60,124 bases of DNA, taken from positions 1 through 60,124 of the forward strand of contig NZ_JADDIU010000027.1 in assembly GCF_016464375.1 (NCBI RefSeq), read 5' to 3'. Both the position numbers and the translations under genes were made by a program. The DNA comes from Bacillus renqingensis. GTDB lineage: Bacteria; Bacillota; Bacilli; Bacillales; Cytobacillaceae. Every line of letters begins with the position of its first letter. Within the stretch, counting starts at the first letter, position 1. Below the pieces are notes generated by a model. It was not told the DNA's origin and did not search any database. It saw only the letters and a list, made by a program, of their open reading frames with translations. Positions 45,888 through 54,982 of the stretch are shown here, in pieces.

Positions 45888-47147
45888 TTACACACTGCTT
45901 TGTAGGGTCTTTTTGGCCCATTTTTTTCCTTCTACTAGTCTTGTGACTAATAAGGCGCAGACGGTGTTCCCTGTGGAATTAAGAAGTGTAGCTGGTGCAT
46001 CGATAATGGTACTGATGACGGCAATGATCGGCAGTGTTTCCGGCGGGAAGCCATAAACGCTGATAATCAGCATTTCACCGATCATACCGCCGCCTGGGAT
46101 TGCCCCCATGACTGCACCGACCAAAAACGCAACGGCCAGCACACTTAATATACTGAAAAAGCTGGTCAGGTCCTTTCCAAATAAAGCAAAAAGAAAGACG
46201 ATTTTCAATACCCCGCCGAAGACGGAGCCATCTTTATGGGTATTGGCCCCGAGAGGGACAATCGTCTCAGCAATATCCTTTGGAACTCCCATTTTTCGAA
46301 CAGCTTCCAGGTTAACCGGAATGCAGGCAGCACTCGAACAAGTGGCGATTGCCGTAACCGAGGGAGTAATAGCATTTTTCCAGAAAATTTTCACACCATC
46401 CCTGCCGCCTGCTAGAAAGGCGTACAAGGTGAAAAATCCGAAATAATAGATCACTGTCAGGATTAAATACAAACCAAACGAACGGGCATAGCCTTCCAAT
46501 ATTTGCGGACCTAGTTCCCCTATGACAGCGGCAAAATAGCAGCCTAGCCCGATCGGCGCATAGTACATGATGATACTGACCATCTTCATAACCACTGCTG
46601 TTGCCGCCGATAAAAAGTTTGCAACTGGTTTTGCCTTTTCGCCGACCAGGGCCGTTGAAATTCCAAATAGAAGCCCAAATACAATCAACTGTAGCATATT
46701 GCTTCTTGAAAGCAATAGGTTAAAATCAGACACGGTAAAGGTGTTGACCAGCTGGCTTAGGAACGGCACATGCTCTGCCTTCGTATTAACCGTTGCCTCA
46801 GTCATCACCTTTTTTATTGCACTGATATCAGCGTTTTCAATCGGATGAATAATCGATGCCCCTGTCAAACCAAGGACTGCGGCAACGAAGGCCGTCAGCA
46901 GGAACACAAGTACAATACTGCCCATGATTTTCCCCAGCCGTTTCATTTCATTCATATTGGCAATTGCCGAGGCAATGCTGAAAAACACTAAAGGTACAAT
47001 GATCATAAACATTAAATTGAGAAATAAATCCCCAAACGGCTTCACAACGGTCGTTTTTGTTCCAAAAACCAGACCCGCTGCTCCGCCGATGATGATTGCC
47101 CCAAGCAAAATAAGAGTGAAGCGATAATTTTTGAAAAATAATTTCAT
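45888..47147 (-). CDS. Dicarboxylate/amino acid:cation symporter (DAACS family)
   Basis: About 419 residues with eight helices and two re-entrant hairpins, importing glutamate, C4-dicarboxylates or similar with H+/Na+. Family motifs: PLVFFSIASAIANM, a Ser-rich hairpin (ATCSSAACIPVNLE), the substrate-site GANTHKDGSVFGG and DAPATLLNSTGN. The Ser-rich and NMDGT-type motifs are altered, so substrate preference may differ from GltT/GltP. ATG 47147 with GGTGG upstream starts in line with relatives; the frame extends to 47270 but those 41 residues look non-native. Confidence 0.85.
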   Translation of the reverse strand: MKLFFKNYRFTLILLGAIIIGGAAGLVFGTKTTVVKPFGDLFLNLMFMIIVPLVFFSIASAIANMNEMKRLGKIMGSIVLVFLLTAFVAAVLGLTGASIIHPIENADISAIKKVMTEATVNTKAEHVPFLSQLVNTFTVSDFNLLLSRSNMLQLIVFGLLFGISTALVGEKAKPVANFLSAATAVVMKMVSIIMYYAPIGLGCYFAAVIGELGPQILEGYARSFGLYLILTVIYYFGFFTLYAFLAGGRDGVKIFWKNAITPSVTAIATCSSAACIPVNLEAVRKMGVPKDIAETIVPLGANTHKDGSVFGGVLKIVFLFALFGKDLTSFFSILSVLAVAFLVGAVMGAIPGGGMIGEMLIISVYGFPPETLPIIAVISTIIDAPATLLNSTGNTVCALLVTRLVEGKKWAKKTLQSSV

Positions 47148-47275
47148 ATAGTGCCACCGGCTTTCAACATTTTTAAATGAGGTACCCATTTTCTTATCAT
47201 ACTGGAGGCAAAGCTTGTGGTAAACGCTCCAGTAAAATTGTTCAAAGATTTTTAATAATAACATAGTCATCTTGT

Positions 47276-48112
47276 TTAAGTGGTTGCTTTATATCCTTTG
47301 CCGATCATTTCATGGACATTATGGACCGTGACATAGGCATGCACGTCAATGTCGCGGATAATATTTTTTAACATGACCACTTCCGGCTTGTTAATCACAA
47401 GATATAGCACTTGTTTGTCCTGGCCGGTGTAGCCGCCATGACCGTCCAATACTGTCAGGCCGCGTGCCATTTTACTTGTAATTGTAGTCAAAACCCGCTC
47501 TGGTTCATTCGAAATGATCAACACCGCGACACGTTCATCCAAGCCTTCGACAATGAAATCAATCGCCTTGGCCCCAATATAAACGACCAGGAGCGTGTAC
47601 ATGGCTTTTTCCAAGCCAATCACAAAAACCGACCCGGCGACCACTGCAACATCCATAATTAACATCGCTTTGGCAATGCTCCAGCCAAAGTATTGGTTCG
47701 CCAACTGCGCCAAAATGGATGTACCGCCCGACGTTCCGCCCGAACGAAAAATCAACCCCAATCCGACACCTACTAAAAACCCGGCAAACACGGAGGCAAG
47801 AAGCATATCCTGGGTCAACAGTTTCCCAACGCTCTCTGTCACATATAAAAACAGCGAACAGGCTGCAATGGAAATCAAAGTGTAAACAAACGCTCTTTTT
47901 TCAAAAAATTTATAACCAACCGCTATTAGCACGACATTTAAAATAAAGTTTACGACTCCAGGTGACAAATGGAATAGATAGTATGCGATAATGGTAATCC
48001 CTAAGATTCCGCCCTCTGACAGCTTGTTTGGGATGGTAAAATAATTCACCCCCAAGGCAAATACTAAAGAGCCTGCCAAGATTAATAATAGATCTTTCAA
48101 TGTCCGTTTCAT
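47276..48112 (-). CDS. YitT family membrane protein (DUF2179)
   Basis: 278 residues: five or six membrane helices (YitT_membrane) and a C-terminal DUF2179 domain (~205-278, RVLTTITSKMARGLTVLDGHGGYTG). The family is abundant in Bacillus and of uncertain transport function. AGGATGG precedes ATG 48112. It is upstream of the symporter on the same strand, perhaps co-transcribed. Confidence 0.87.
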   Translation of the reverse strand: MKRTLKDLLLILAGSLVFALGVNYFTIPNKLSEGGILGITIIAYYLFHLSPGVVNFILNVVLIAVGYKFFEKRAFVYTLISIAACSLFLYVTESVGKLLTQDMLLASVFAGFLVGVGLGLIFRSGGTSGGTSILAQLANQYFGWSIAKAMLIMDVAVVAGSVFVIGLEKAMYTLLVVYIGAKAIDFIVEGLDERVAVLIISNEPERVLTTITSKMARGLTVLDGHGGYTGQDKQVLYLVINKPEVVMLKNIIRDIDVHAYVTVHNVHEMIGKGYKATT

Positions 48113-48187
48113 AATGGGTCCATCCTGTTTTTACAATAATATTTTCTTCAATATAATGATACAACATGGTCACCATTCGGGGAATGA

Positions 48188-48219
48188 AAAAAGCGGAGAA
48201 TGGCCGCTCTTTTTGCTTA
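48188..48219. terminator. Short hairpin between yitT and a gene remnant
   Basis: AAAAAGCGG and CCGCTCTTTTT flank a 7-nt loop. A modest terminator, usable on the plus strand. Confidence 0.45.
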
Positions 48220-48235
48220 TTGCTTTATTTCCTCA

Positions 48236-48345
48236 ACATACTGCAGGATTTCTCATTACGCGATGGACTTATCCATGTCCGAAACCATAATCCTGACATG
48301 TTCCACTTTTTTTAGGTGTCAAATCGTATAATTCATTTTGTTCAT
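48236..48345 (-). pseudogene. VOC-family gene remnant
   Basis: On the minus strand a short frame reads TPKKVEHVRIMVSDMDKSIA and then a stop; EILQYVEEIK follows. The first part is the typical start of a VOC/glyoxalase module (HxGIMVSDMDKSIAFY) and the second looks like a C-terminal end of such a gene. Nearly the entire middle is deleted. Confidence 0.5.
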
Positions 48346-48361
48346 CTTTCCTAGTAATCTA

Positions 48362-49189
48362 TTATCTTACAACTTTGGAAGTATCCCATGCTTTTAATTT
48401 TTCTAATGAGGTTTTGTAATAATATGTGAGAACCTCAAGATAATCTTCTCCTTTAACTGCTGTAAAAGGATTCGGCCCTTCTGCCACCATTTCCATAATG
48501 ATTGGCCCATTATAATTTATTTCATGTAATGCCTTTATCTGGTCCTTTATATTAGAATGACCATTTCCAACGGCTTGGCGATTGGAATCAGCTACATGAT
48601 AAACACCCAGCTTACTTCCTGCTTTTTTTAATGCGTCAATTGGATTAGCTTCTTCTATATTCATATGATAGGCATCTAATAGAACAAATAAATTCGGACT
48701 ATTTACAGCATCGATTAGGTTTAAAGCTTCTTGACAGGTAACAATTTGATGGTTTTCATAACGATTTAATACTTCAAATACAACTTCGATATTTAACACT
48801 TCCGCTTTCTCCATCACTGTTTTAGAACTCTCTACAAGAAGCTGCCAATCCTTCGTAAGATCTCCACATCCAGCGGTTTTACCTACATCTCCATGTAAAC
48901 AAATTCGATTTACACCTAAATCGCTCGCCCAATCTAATAAATCTAAAAAATATTGTACTGCCTTTAACCTTGTATCTTCATCTACACTAGAAATATCTAC
49001 ATTATCAGGTGTAACAGATAGGACCTTTAATGCATATCTAGACAATATATTTGCCAGTTCTTTCGGATCTTGTGTTAAATCTCCTTGAACCTCTACGCCG
49101 TCTACACCAATCTCTTTCGCAATCCTACATTTCTCTTCAACAGAAATATCACCAAATGACCAAAAACATAAACCATAATCTCTACTCAT
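48362..49189 (-). CDS. Sugar phosphate isomerase/epimerase (AP endonuclease 2-like TIM barrel)
   Basis: A 275-residue (beta/alpha)8 enzyme of the xylose-isomerase-like superfamily. Metal ligands are plausible at Glu in VVFEVLNRYEN (family E), Asp in LLDAYHMNIEE, His in YHVADSNRQ and Glu in IIMEMVAEG, the pattern of tagatose/allulose 3-epimerase and IolI/IolH relatives. It is the last gene of an inositol-like operon (dehydrogenase, LacI, MFS, iolE remnant), so it probably isomerises a keto-inositol or keto-sugar. Ribosome site GAGGAAAT before ATG 49189. Confidence 0.8.
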   Translation of the reverse strand: MSRDYGLCFWSFGDISVEEKCRIAKEIGVDGVEVQGDLTQDPKELANILSRYALKVLSVTPDNVDISSVDEDTRLKAVQYFLDLLDWASDLGVNRICLHGDVGKTAGCGDLTKDWQLLVESSKTVMEKAEVLNIEVVFEVLNRYENHQIVTCQEALNLIDAVNSPNLFVLLDAYHMNIEEANPIDALKKAGSKLGVYHVADSNRQAVGNGHSNIKDQIKALHEINYNGPIIMEMVAEGPNPFTAVKGEDYLEVLTYYYKTSLEKLKAWDTSKVVR

Positions 49190-49210
49190 TATATTTCCTC
49201 CTAAGTCTAT

Positions 49211-50083
49211 TTATATATGGATGAGTTTCTTTATAAACCGCCTTGCCCTTAAGGCGTTTTCAAACGGGTTAGCAATTGCTGGATTTTGTTCTGCTTCTAC
49301 AATAAGCCAACCTTCATACCCACAATCTACTACTATTTTTAATACGCTTTCAAAACCAACCATTCCATCTCCTGGTATCGTGAAGCAACCTTCCAATACT
49401 GACTTTCTAAATCCGAAACCTTTTTCTATTGCCTCTACCATTTTTTCTTTACGAATATCCTTTAAATGGACATGACCAATGCGTTTCCTAAAACTCTTCG
49501 CTGCTTCTGCTGGATCTTCATTCGAAAAAGTAAAATGTCCTGTGTCAAAGCAAAGAGAAGCATACTCTGGATTTGTATGGTCCAATAAACGTTTGGTTTC
49601 ATCTATCTTTTGAATAAATGGTTGCCATATGATGGTGATAGCTTAAAGTAAAACCTCGATCTTTCGCTATTTTTCCAAGCCTATCAAGGCCAGTGCATAG
49701 CATATCCCATTCTTCATCTGGTGCAATTAGCTTGTTTTTACCAAACATTGATTGTTCCGAAGCAAATAAACAATGGGTTAATTCACAAACATTAATTCTA
49801 TTTGCTCCTACCTTTTCCAAAAAGTCTAACGTTTTCATAATATCTTTTTCATTTTCTTCATATGAAAATGAACAAAGATACGAAGGCCTCTTATTTCAAG
49901 ATTATTTTCAAAAAATTCTGTGTTTTCTGTAAATTTAACGCCAACTTCTGTTCCCTCAAAACCGGCAAGTGCTATTTCTCTAATACATTGTTCAAATGTA
50001 TTGTCCCGGCCAAGTTCAGGCATATCATCATTGCTCTACCCGATTGGAGCAATTCCTAAATGTATTCTATTATGGTCGAACAT
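49211..50083 (-). pseudogene. iolE: Decayed inosose dehydratase (iolE)
   Basis: All segments of IolE (2-keto-myo-inositol dehydratase) are present but in three frames. ATG 50083 (AGAGGAAG upstream) starts MFDHNRIHLGIAPIG, then TAG at 50036-50038 replaces the conserved Trp. MPELGRDNTFEQCIREIALAGFEG continues to about 49875, where a frameshift moves to SYEENEKDIMKTLDFLEKVGA. A second shift near 49612, one extra T after GCAACCATT, leads to ETKRLLDHTNPEYASLCFDTGHFTFS and the normal end at 49211. At least three lesions in about 870 bp make it non-functional. Confidence 0.88.
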
Positions 50084-50128
50084 TTCTATTACTTCCTCTA
50101 ATTTGCAGAAACTTTACTTTAAAAATCA

Positions 50129-51478
50129 CTATGATACTTTTGATACTTTTGTTCTTTTCGATGTTATTTCTTCTTCAATTTCTTCTAATGTTTTTCCTTT
50201 TGTTTCTGGAACAAATTTTAAGACAAATAGGAATGCTGCTACCCCAATTGTTGCATAAATGAGAAACAATACACTTGCTCCTAAACTTGATAAAAGAACC
50301 GGGAAGGACAGTGATACAACAATATTCGCCAACCATAAGCTAGTACTTGCAAACCCCATTGCCGTTCCTCTAATTTTTAATGGGAATATTTCGGCCAGAA
50401 CAACCCATACAACCATTCCCCAACTTGCTGAATACGCTACCATAAATAAGCATAAGCAACCTAATAATAACCAACTTGGTGCTTGGAAAAATAATGTACT
50501 TACTCCCAATATACCAAGTGCTATCGACATTCCCACATTTCCTATAAGCATCAACATTCTTCGGCCTATTTTATCAATTAACAAAATCCCAATTATGGTG
50601 AACAGTACATTAACTATTCCTATTCCAATCGTTCCAGCGATGGCGCTTGATGATCCCATACCAGAATCCGTCAAAATAGTTGGTGTATAATAAATAATCG
50701 TGTTAGTTCCTATTATTTGCTGAAAAATGGCTACTCCTACTCCAATAAAAAGAAGGGGACACATTAATGGAGAGAATAGTTCAGATAATGGTACTTTCCC
50801 TTCCGGTCTTACTTCCTTTATACTTCTTATTTCTGATTCAATTTTATCAGCATCTCTTGTTAAAAGAAGTATTTTTCGCGCTTCGGCTTCTCTTTCATTT
50901 TGCAATAGCCAACGAGGACTTTCTGGCATAAATAACATACCGATCATTAAAAGAAGTGAAGGCACAATGGCTAATAATAACATCCAATCCCAACGGCCTG
51001 ATGATGAGAATGCAAAGTTAATAAGATAAGCCATTAGAATTCCGAATGCATTCATTAATGTATTCATGGAAGCTACTCTTCCACGAATAGCTGCGGGAGC
51101 CATTTCAGATAAATATAACGGAACAATTGCGGAAGCACCACCAACAGCAACACCTAATTCGATTCTAAATAATATTAGCATCTCTACACTTCCTGCAAGC
51201 CCTGTTCCGACTGCTCCGATAGAAAAAAGGGCACCTAACCAAATAATAGTCTTTTTCCTTCCAACACGATCCGCAAAAGTTCCACAAAACGCAGCCCCTA
51301 CTAAGGCTCCGATCAGAACCCCGCTTACCACTAATCCTTCCAGAAATGGGGTTAAACCCAAATCTTCCTTTATAAAAAGTAAAGCACCTGAAATTACTCC
51401 TGTATCATATCCAAACAGTAGTCCACCCAAAGCCCCGAAAAAATAGATTAAATTAATATATCCCTTTTTTGATTTCAT
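50129..51478 (-). CDS. MFS sugar/polyol:H+ symporter (sugar porter family)
   Basis: A 449-residue, 12-helix transporter with family signatures: [16 protein letters not shown] (helix 1), DRVGRKK (loop 2-3), PLYLSEMAPAAIRGR, PESPRW after helix 6, QQIIGTNTIIYYTP, DKIGRR and the C-terminal PETKGKTLEEIEE. Related to IolT, XylE and AraE. Located in an inositol-like operon, so an inositol isomer or a related sugar is the likely substrate. AGGAGGTTCC precedes ATG 51478. Confidence 0.88.
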   Translation of the reverse strand: MKSKKGYINLIYFFGALGGLLFGYDTGVISGALLFIKEDLGLTPFLEGLVVSGVLIGALVGAAFCGTFADRVGRKKTIIWLGALFSIGAVGTGLAGSVEMLILFRIELGVAVGGASAIVPLYLSEMAPAAIRGRVASMNTLMNAFGILMAYLINFAFSSSGRWDWMLLLAIVPSLLLMIGMLFMPESPRWLLQNEREAEARKILLLTRDADKIESEIRSIKEVRPEGKVPLSELFSPLMCPLLFIGVGVAIFQQIIGTNTIIYYTPTILTDSGMGSSSAIAGTIGIGIVNVLFTIIGILLIDKIGRRMLMLIGNVGMSIALGILGVSTLFFQAPSWLLLGCLCLFMVAYSASWGMVVWVVLAEIFPLKIRGTAMGFASTSLWLANIVVSLSFPVLLSSLGASVLFLIYATIGVAAFLFVLKFVPETKGKTLEEIEEEITSKRTKVSKVS

Positions 51479-51701
51479 AAAGGAACCTCCTCCACCAGTT
51501 CACGACACTTATACCATTTTTTTGTAAGTCGATGTGTGTTCTTTACTCCGCATGAGATAAAAAGGGAGATAACTCTCTATGTATACAGTTATAGCTATCT
51601 CCCTTTCCTATGGAAGAACAGAATAAAAGTTATTTTCTAGGTGTAATCTATAAAAAATGAGTATTCACCTAGAAAACTGGAAAGAATTTCTCCTTTTGTT
51701 C

Positions 51702-52715
51702 CTAAGAAATAGGAGACGTTGAATCACGAACAATTAAGAACGGTGATAATGTAACCCTTTGTGTAACTTTTTTTGCCCTCTCTTGATTATTCGTAATTTC
51801 ATTAACAAGCAACTCTATTACTTTAGCTCCCATTTCTTCTATGGGTTGTGCTATGGTTGTTAATTGAGGGTCACAAAGTTTCGCTAAAATGCTATTATCA
51901 AACCCAATAAGAGATAACTGATTAGGAACTTGTATTTTTAGTGTTCTAGCTGCTTGTAACACGCCAAAAGCCAGCATCTCCGTTGAAACAAAAATTGCAG
52001 TAGGTCTATTTTCTTTATCTTTTAATAAATCTAAACAAACTTCCTTGCACTCATTTAAATTAAGGGAACTATATAGAATGGGTGTATCTTCAATAGGTAT
52101 CCCCGAAATTTGCAATCCTTCTTTAAATCCGTCTATGCGTTTTTTAATAGAAGGAATATTTATGTTTTCTGCAATCATAGCTACTTTTCGATGACCCAAC
52201 TGTACTAAATGAACAGCAGCTTCATATCCACCCTGAAAATCATCTACTACAACTGTATCAACCGGCAAATAAGGAACATCACGTGAAAGCATCACAACTG
52301 GCATATCACTTTCAATTAATTCTCGAATACCACGACTGTTTTTTAAGCCTGTCGCAACAATAATTCCATCCACATATTTTTGTTTTAACATGGAAATATA
52401 TTCCTCTTCTTTGGTTGAATCGTTATCAGTACTACATATAATGACACTAAATCCTTTTTTTCTACCACTATCCTCAATTGCTCTTGTAACTTCCGCCATA
52501 AAAGGATTGGAGATATCAGGAATTAAAACACCAATTGTTTTCAGTGCCTTTTTGGCAGACAAAACAAGACTTGGTTGATATTGCAATTCATCAATAACAT
52601 CCCAAATTTTTTTTTTGGTCTTTTCACTAATACTTCCTGTATTATTTAGTACTTTTGATACGGTAGAAATAGATACATTAGCTTTTTTGGCAACATCGTA
52701 AATGGTTGGTTTCAA
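51702..52715 (-). CDS. LacI-family regulator of the second inositol-like operon
   Basis: A repressor of about 337 residues. HTH: TIYDVAKKANVSISTVSKVLNNTGSI, followed by a ligand domain. TTG 52715 is 6 nt from AAGGGGAC; TTG 52721 is the alternative. It is transcribed between the dehydrogenase and the transporter, so it probably controls them. Palindromes GAAAGCGCTTTC near 53927 are possible targets, although CcpA could also bind. Confidence 0.87.
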   Translation of the reverse strand: MKPTIYDVAKKANVSISTVSKVLNNTGSISEKTKKKIWDVIDELQYQPSLVLSAKKALKTIGVLIPDISNPFMAEVTRAIEDSGRKKGFSVIICSTDNDSTKEEEYISMLKQKYVDGIIVATGLKNSRGIRELIESDMPVVMLSRDVPYLPVDTVVVDDFQGGYEAAVHLVQLGHRKVAMIAENINIPSIKKRIDGFKEGLQISGIPIEDTPILYSSLNLNECKEVCLDLLKDKENRPTAIFVSTEMLAFGVLQAARTLKIQVPNQLSLIGFDNSILAKLCDPQLTTIAQPIEEMGAKVIELLVNEITNNQERAKKVTQRVTLSPFLIVRDSTSPIS

Positions 52716-52802
52716 TTTCAAGTCCCCTTTTTCTGTGGTTTATACCCTTCAGTATAAACGAACGCAGTTAACAGTTAAAAGGGCTATCTACATCCACCCA
52801 AA

Positions 52803-53825
52803 CTATACTAATACCCCATTTTCGATCTTTACTGGTTGATTCAGCTTATACGATTCAATACAGGCACGAGCTATTAGTAGTGCAGAACGAGCATCTTCTC
52901 CGGTTGCATAGATCGGTTTATTCGTTTGTACGGCTTCTACGAAAGATTTCAGCTCGGCTACATAGGCATCAAAAAGCAAATCTTGATCGTAGCGACTAGT
53001 ATTATAACTTACACCCTCTTTCGTGTATCGAGTCATACTTGATTCACGGATGCTTCCCATTTGCAGCATTCCTTCGGACCCAAAGACTTCTCCACGCACA
53101 TCATATCCATACACGGCCTGAAAATTTGCTTCCGCAATACCAATAGCACCATTATCAAATCTAATGGTTACAACAGCTGTATCAAGTAACCCTTTGTCTT
53201 TAAAATCTGGTCTTACCAGGGCATCAGCCATTACAAACACTTCAACGGGTCTAGCATTAGGATTTAGGTATAATAATGTATCAAAATCATGAATAAGTGT
53301 TTCTAAAAAAATAGTCCATTCAGGTATATTTGGATTACCTAAACCTGGGTCTCTTGTTAAAGATCGTAATAATTGAGGTGTACCAATTTTACCAGCAACG
53401 ATTTCTTCATGAGCGCTTTTAAACCCTTTCGAAAAACGTCGGTTAAATCCAACCTGTAATGGTACTTTCTTTTCCTGAACAACCTGAAGAACTCTATCCG
53501 CTTCTTCTACCGTTACGGCCATTGGTTTTTCACAAAAAACAGCCTTTCCGTTTTCTGCAGCAGCAATAACATTGTTCGCATGTGTTCTTGCCGGTGAAGC
53601 GATAATAACTGCATCAATAGCGGGATCCTTCATCATTTCAAGTGGTTCTGTATAAATTTTTATATTTGTTCCTAGTTTATCAGCCAACTTTTGTGCAGTA
53701 TCAGGAAATGGATCTGCTATTGCATATAAATTAGCTTCCGGAATTCGTTTTGCTATACTTTCCCCGTGAAAAGCTCCCATTCGGCCAGCACCTAATAATC
53801 CAACATTTAATTGACTCATCGTCAT
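52803..53825 (-). CDS. Gfo/Idh/MocA dehydrogenase, inositol dehydrogenase-like
   Basis: About 340 residues: NAD-binding Rossmann GLLGAGRMGAFH, the EKPM motif with catalytic Lys near residue 100 and the C-terminal alpha/beta domain (Asp/His dyad in HDFDTLLYL). It resembles inositol 2-dehydrogenases and scyllo-inositol dehydrogenases (IolG/IolX/IolW group), distinct from the closer IolG at 55877. It likely oxidises an inositol isomer or a sugar to its keto form. Start ATG 53825 or 53819; GGATGAGGAG lies upstream. A GAAAGCGCTTTC site lies about 100 bp upstream. Confidence 0.85.
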   Translation of the reverse strand: MTMSQLNVGLLGAGRMGAFHGESIAKRIPEANLYAIADPFPDTAQKLADKLGTNIKIYTEPLEMMKDPAIDAVIIASPARTHANNVIAAAENGKAVFCEKPMAVTVEEADRVLQVVQEKKVPLQVGFNRRFSKGFKSAHEEIVAGKIGTPQLLRSLTRDPGLGNPNIPEWTIFLETLIHDFDTLLYLNPNARPVEVFVMADALVRPDFKDKGLLDTAVVTIRFDNGAIGIAEANFQAVYGYDVRGEVFGSEGMLQMGSIRESSMTRYTKEGVSYNTSRYDQDLLFDAYVAELKSFVEAVQTNKPIYATGEDARSALLIARACIESYKLNQPVKIENGVLV

Positions 53826-53926
53826 CACTCCTCATCCGTTTTAAGAAATACTTTCCTTACCAATATAAAATTTAAGCTAATATATAAAGGTTTATTATTT
53901 AAAGTATATTTATTTTAAATAAATTA

Positions 53927-53940
53927 GGAAAGCGCTTTCT
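53927..53940. promoter_or_regulatory. Palindromic cre/LacI-type operator
   Basis: GGAAAGCGCTTTCT, an almost perfect palindrome centred on GC, upstream of the dehydrogenase operon. The same palindrome occurs at 58573-58586 and nearly so at 58671-58684. CcpA cre sites and LacI operators share this form. Confidence 0.6.
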
Positions 53941-54028
53941 CAATTTCTTTTTAATTGTAACCCCTTCCAAGGAAATCGTCAATCTATTTTAATTTTTTGG
54001 ATAATAAAAATCTTAATTTATATGATGA

Positions 54029-54039
54029 ACTTTTGATGA
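54029..54039 (-). promoter_or_regulatory. IolR-type operator upstream of iolR
   Basis: Minus-strand TCATCAAAAGT matches the IolR consensus WRAYCAADARD at 10 of 11 positions; a clearer copy lies upstream of iolT. It suggests autoregulation. Confidence 0.45.
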
Positions 54040-54120
54040 TTTGTTGATAATATATAAATATAAAGAATTACTGAAAACGGTGTCATCAATAAGTTTATTT
54101 GGAATAAAGGGTGAAGAGGA

Positions 54121-54885
54121 ATGATTAAGGAAAAACGAATCAATAAAATCGAAGAGTATATTAAAGAACATAAATCTGCATCTTTAGATGAATTGATGGA
54201 TGTCTTCAAAGTATCCAAAAACACGATACGGCGTGATGTTCAGGAACTTGTAGAAAGAGGAGATTTCAAAAAGGTATACGGCGGTGTCGCAATCAACGAT
54301 GAAAAACGGGCCAACTTAGAGTCTTTCCATGAGCGACAAGTACGGAATCAGACCGAAAAAGAAAAAATCGGTAAAGCTGCTGCAGATTTTGTACAGGATG
54401 AAGATATTATTTTTATTGATTCGGGAACAACCACCATTGAAATGATTAAATTTATTAAGAACAAACAAGTTACGGTAATCACTAATAATCTTGATTTTAT
54501 CGTTCGGGCACTGCCATATGAAAATTTAAACGTCATTACTGCCGGAGGAATCCTTGAAAGAAAAACCAATTCATTTGGAAGTTTGAAATATATGGATATT
54601 TTGAATGCTTATAATATTAATAAAGCCTTCATGGCCTCGACAGGAGTTTCCTTAACAAATGGAGTTACAAATGCTTCACCACTTGAAAGCGAATTAAAAG
54701 CTTCTATTGTTAACAGAAGCTCTGAAGTTTTTTTATTAGTGGACCATGATAAATTTGATAAGTATGGGTTAATGACCTATTGCGGATTAGATAAAATTGA
54801 TTATCTTGTAACGGATATCATGCCAAATGAGGTTTACCAGGATTTTGCGAAAAAGAACACCATTCAGCTTGTAATAGCTGAATAA
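54121..54885 (+). CDS. iolR: DeoR-family regulator, IolR-like
   Basis: A 254-residue repressor with an N-terminal winged HTH (RINKIEEYIKEHKSASLDELMDVFKVSKNTIRRDVQEL) and a DeoR C-terminal sugar-phosphate-sensing domain (DSGTTTIEM, GGILERKTNSF). In B. subtilis IolR is released by a phosphorylated inositol intermediate. Placement beside iolI/iolG/iolT supports the name. AAGAGGA precedes ATG 54121. It is divergent from the dehydrogenase operon and convergent with iolI. Confidence 0.85.
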   Translation: MIKEKRINKIEEYIKEHKSASLDELMDVFKVSKNTIRRDVQELVERGDFKKVYGGVAINDEKRANLESFHERQVRNQTEKEKIGKAAADFVQDEDIIFIDSGTTTIEMIKFIKNKQVTVITNNLDFIVRALPYENLNVITAGGILERKTNSFGSLKYMDILNAYNINKAFMASTGVSLTNGVTNASPLESELKASIVNRSSEVFLLVDHDKFDKYGLMTYCGLDKIDYLVTDIMPNEVYQDFAKKNTIQLVIAE

Positions 54886-54889
54886 TTCA

Positions 54890-54930
54890 AAAAGGCCTTT
54901 CCTCAATCACTTGAGAAAGGGCCTTTTTTT
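54890..54930. terminator. Bidirectional terminator between iolR and iolI
   Basis: AAAAAGGCC with TTTCCTCAA pairs with TTGAGAAAGGGCC and a T7 run. A long stem of about 15 bp. Confidence 0.85.
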
Positions 54931-54982
54931 GATTTGTTCCATTTTAGAAAAGACGGAGCGCCCTTTTCAGAACGATCCCGTT

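Noticed and set aside
47148..47270. Extended N-terminus of the DAACS symporter
   Set aside because: The 41 extra residues are not like the family, and a better-placed ribosome site precedes ATG 47147.
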